Source: an uncultured Oscillibacter sp. (GTDB lineage Bacteria; Bacillota_A; Clostridia; Oscillospirales; Oscillospiraceae). Taken from it: a stretch of DNA of 23,823 bases. The DNA lies in contig CATOKC010000046.1 in NCBI GenBank assembly GCA_951800675.1, forward strand, positions 1 through 23,823, given 5' to 3'. Both the position numbers and the translations under genes were made by a program. Shown piece after piece: positions 22,089 through 23,823 of this stretch (positions are counted from its first letter, which is position 1; each line of letters opens with the position of its first letter). The notes below the pieces were generated by a model, which saw only the letters and a program-made list of their open reading frames with translations, did no database searches and was not told the DNA's origin.

Positions 22089-22484
22089 ATGATCGTGATC
22101 GGAACGAAATGCCGCCTGGAGCAGACCGTCACCCGGGAACTCACCGCCGGGGCCATCGGCTCCGGGGCCCTGCCGGTATTCGGCACGCCCTTCATGGCCG
22201 CCATGATGGAAAACGCCGCCATGACGGCCCTCCAGTCCTTCCTGGAAGAGGGCCAGGGCAGCGTGGGCACCCATTTGGACATCAGCCACGACGCCCCTAC
22301 TCCCGTGGGCATGAAGGTCTATGCCGAGGCGGAGATCACCGCCGTGTCGGAAAACGGCCGGATGGTGGACTTTCAGGTTTCCGCCTGGGATGAAAAGGGG
22401 CCCATCGGCAAGGGGGCCCACACCCGGGCCATCATTGGAAACGAGAAATTCCTGGCGAAGTGCAATGCCAAGCTGGACCAGTGA
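22089..22484 (+). CDS. FlK-like thioesterase family protein (hotdog fold)
   Basis: This 131-residue hotdog-fold protein resembles fluoroacetyl-CoA thioesterase FlK and the related thioesterase family. Conserved places are GTPFMAAMMENAAM, with Thr33 and Glu41 (equivalents of the catalytic Thr/Glu), VGTHLDISHDAPTPVGM with His62 and His67, the helix-strand VYAEAEITAV, and GAHTRAII near the end. Its natural acyl-CoA substrate is unknown, and activity on fluoroacetyl-CoA should not be assumed. It starts 13 bases after the potCD stop with AAGGAGG, so it is probably the last gene of the polyamine operon. An acyl-CoA link to polyamines (for example N-acetyl- or acyl-polyamine metabolism) is only a guess. 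Confidence 0.85.
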   Translation: MIVIGTKCRLEQTVTRELTAGAIGSGALPVFGTPFMAAMMENAAMTALQSFLEEGQGSVGTHLDISHDAPTPVGMKVYAEAEITAVSENGRMVDFQVSAWDEKGPIGKGAHTRAIIGNEKFLAKCNAKLDQ

Positions 22485-22512
22485 ACTTATTGAATCAATG
22501 AAAACGAGGCCC

Positions 22513-22733
22513 GGAGAAATTAGCCGAGGCCGACAAGGAAGTACCGGCTTTTTAAGCGGGAGATCCGCAGGCTGGACGGAGAACTGACCCCGGAACTACC
22601 GCGGCTGCTCATCCAAAATATCGTGGTGCATGCGAAAAGCGCGAAATATTCCAAGCATTCGGAGTAGACCGTGAAAATCCATTACGCCGGCATTGGCTGC
22701 ATCGGCGGGGAAACCCAGCCGGACGAGGAAAGC
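22513..22733 (+). pseudogene. C-terminal remnant of a large serine site-specific recombinase
   Basis: Two frames must be joined. KLAEADKE (22516-22540) continues after one surplus base as YRLFKREIRRLDGELTPEL and RLLIQNIVVHAKSAKYSKHSE (22542-22664). A TAG (22665-22667) then stands where related proteins carry Gln, and TVKIHYAGIGCIGGETQ continues in frame. The L-TPEL-x-x-L-I/V-x-x-I-VVH pattern and the YSKHxEQTVxIHY ending match the DUF4368-type end of Tn4451/TndX-like recombinases as I remember them. The catalytic N-terminal domain is absent. It lies 28 bases after the thioesterase stop, so it marks an old element insertion or deletion scar. Confidence 0.6.
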
Positions 22734-23183
22734 CCCCGGCAGGAATCTCAGTGTGATTCCTGCCGGGGTGCTTCCCCAAATCGTAGATACCCCTATCAGT
22801 GGAAACCCAAAAGGTTTAGGGGAATGTTGCATGTTACAGAAGTCGCAGGGGGGATTAGCCGTCCCTCTGCCCCCCGCCAGGGCTTGCTCCCGGCGGGGTT
22901 TTCTGGTATCGTGGGGAGGCGGATTTGTGTGATAAAGCATGCACCAATGGCGGGGCCGGCAGTCCATGTGGAAACCACCGTTGTCGAAGTCGACAACATA
23001 ATCCCCGGGAACGGTGATTCGGTCATACGGATACTGAGCGGGGCCCAGGGAGGGCGTGAGACCGGCTTTGTCCTTCACGACGCGGGCAAAGCCCAAGTAG
23101 TGAATCTGGATGACGGCACAGGATTTCTGGGATCTCTTAACGATGCCCTTCAGGCGGGCCTTGCCAACAACATTGATTTTCAT
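22596..23183 (-). CDS. divergent mobile-element small protein with spurious-looking C-terminal extension
   Basis: The first 77 residues (22953-23183) read MKINVVGKARLKGIVKR, then IQIHYLGFARVVKDKAGLT, YPYDRITVPGDYVVDFDNGG. They resemble a family of about 75-85 residues that I recall from clostridial conjugative and phage-like elements (MKxNVxGxAxLxGTSKxTGxxYxFxQxHY pattern). The function is unknown. The frame then runs on for about 118 residues, antisense to the recombinase remnant and through two hairpins, so that part is unlikely to be protein-coding by origin. No ribosome site precedes ATG 23181-23183 (AACACAAAA), suggesting a decayed gene. 22953-23183 is the credible part. Confidence 0.45.
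   Translation of the reverse strand: MKINVVGKARLKGIVKRSQKSCAVIQIHYLGFARVVKDKAGLTPSLGPAQYPYDRITVPGDYVVDFDNGGFHMDCRPRHWCMLYHTNPPPHDTRKPRREQALAGGRGTANPPCDFCNMQHSPKPFGFPLIGVSTIWGSTPAGITLRFLPGAFLVRLGFPADAANAGVMDFHGLLRMLGIFRAFRMHHDILDEQPR
22730..22772. repeat. long hairpin after the recombinase remnant
   Basis: CCCCGGCAGGAATC (22734-22747) pairs perfectly over 14 bp with GATTCCTGCCGGGG (22755-22768); AAGC/GCTT continues the stem after one mismatch. No T-tract follows on the plus strand. It is probably the old transcription end of the recombinase gene. Confidence 0.6.
22872..22903 (+). terminator. rho-independent terminator in the mobile-element remnant
   Basis: CCCCGCC (22872-22878) pairs with GGCGGGG (22892-22898), with an inner GGG/CCC, then TTTTCT. 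The stretch between this and the previous hairpin (22773-22871) holds no gene I can support, only short GC-rich repeats such as GGGGGG / CCCCCC. Confidence 0.65.
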
Positions 23184-23329
23184 TTTTGTGTTTTGAACAT
23201 TAAAGCCAAACCCGCTTTCCCCGCAACGCTGGGATTTACTGGGGGGGGCGACGTGGGGATGAGCGCAAGTATAAACTCACGTTTTTGGACTTTGGGGGAA
23301 CTAATCTTGCCATTTTAAATCTTAATATG

Positions 23330-23823
23330 TCATACTAGAGCAGTTCTCCGAAATAGCAATAGGGGAAGAAATATGGCAAGCTAGCAGCGGGGTGAGAAAG
23401 ATGCCGCATAACGAAGCGAGGAATTTGCTGGTAGGGGCATATGAGAAAACGCGCGACGCAAAAGCAGCCGCGTCGGCATACGGGGTATCTGTGCCGACGG
23501 TATACCGGCTGGCAGAGCAAAAAGCCAAAACTGGAAGTGTCGATCCGCGCGTAAGTGAACGGGGACGTAAGCGAGTGTTGACGCCGGAAGATTCAGAAAA
23601 AATCGCGAAGGCGATAGACGGTCAGCCCGGATATTACACTTTCTGAAATCGTAGAAAAATTGAATCTGCCAGTTGGAATAGAAACGGTACGCCAGAGAAT
23701 TCAGGCAATGGGGTATCGGAGAAAAAATAAGATAATCCACGCTTCAGAACAGGAGTGTCCCCGATGTGCCGGCCAAGAGAGAACAATGGAGTGGGTTTTC
23801 GAAGACAACATAGGCTTCCCGTC
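23330..23823 (+). mobile_element. left part of an IS630-family insertion sequence, cut by the window edge
   Basis: From about 23330 the base composition changes sharply to AT-rich, with a CTAGAGCAGTTCTCCG-like end near 23334. The transposase remnant begins at 23401. The left boundary is an estimate: the terminal inverted repeat cannot be confirmed without the right end. IS630 elements insert at TA, and TA occurs at 23334. Confidence 0.5.
23401..23823 (+). pseudogene. IS630-family transposase, N-terminal part, frameshifted
   Basis: The start MPHNEARNLLVGAYEKTRDAK, AAASAYGVSVPTVYRLAEQK and VSERGRKRVLTPED is the paired helix-turn-helix of IS630 transposases. The first frame ends at TGA 23644-23646. 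The natural sequence resumes one base over at 23630 (DITLSEIVEKLNLPVGIETV, RQRIQAMGYRRKNKIIHASEQEC). It shifts again after CCCC at 23759-23762 to DVPAKREQWSGFSKTT, and there meets TAG 23811-23813. Two surplus bases in C/G runs plus a stop make it inactive. The DDE catalytic part lies beyond the window. GGGGTGAG precedes the ATG. One of the shifts could in principle be programmed, but not all three lesions. Confidence 0.8.

Noticed and set aside
23223..23312. 25-codon minus-strand frame beginning MARLVPPKSKNVSLYL
   Set aside because: No ribosome site, low complexity at the end (RSSPRRPPQ), and it lies in element debris; support is too weak.
22671..23318. 215-codon plus-strand frame in the mobile-element region
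   Set aside because: Only its first 20 residues belong to the recombinase remnant; the rest crosses two hairpins and is antisense to the more credible minus-strand gene.
1..23823. tRNA, rRNA or CRISPR arrays
   Set aside because: No cloverleaf with TTCRA arm, no rRNA-like sequence and no regularly spaced direct repeats were seen in any intergenic gap.

Overview
The window is high-GC, tightly packed chromosomal DNA. It combines low-GC-type Firmicutes signals (strong AAGGAGG ribosome sites, TTGACA-N17-TATAAT promoters, YtrA-like GntR, PadR/HAAS, zinc L32, DUF177-rpmF) with GC-rich codon use. This best fits an Oscillospiraceae/Ruminococcaceae-type gut Clostridium (Flavonifractor/Lawsonibacter-like). 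That placement is an inference from gene style, not from a marker comparison.

Layout. 1-201: the end of an unidentified plus-strand gene, closed by a bidirectional terminator. 228-6020: one minus-strand operon, polA - 56-aa membrane peptide - EamA transporter - rimI - GNAT - tsaD, with stop/start overlaps or gaps of about 12 bases and a clear promoter upstream of polA. 6219-8007: a divergent lipoprotein of unknown function, then ridA. 8159-11129: der - plsY - gpsA on the minus strand (ribosome GTPase plus the first steps of phospholipid synthesis). 11279-13148: an ABC-2 exporter with a YtrA-type GntR repressor, behind a textbook promoter/operator. 13269-14090: a membrane-anchored protein with an internal duplication. 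14161-15580: DUF177 - rpmF, plus an uncharacterised gene and a very short candidate gene. 15650-16612: an RluA-type pseudouridine synthase. 16646-17748: a PadR regulator and a HAAS-type membrane protein, divergent from the polyamine importer. 18080-22484: potA - potB - a fused potC-potD - a FlK-like thioesterase. 22485-23823: mobile-element debris, including a serine recombinase tail, an element-type small gene, and a broken IS630-family transposase cut by the window edge.

Most of the window is housekeeping and no clearly new defence or mobile system is visible. The most unusual points are the potC-potD fusion, a GntR gene that appears to start on AUC, paired operator-like repeats placed between the PadR operon promoter and the polyamine-importer promoter, two tiny well-positioned candidate genes (56 and 28 codons), and a tandemly duplicated exported protein. 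All family assignments come from reading motifs by eye; no database search was possible.
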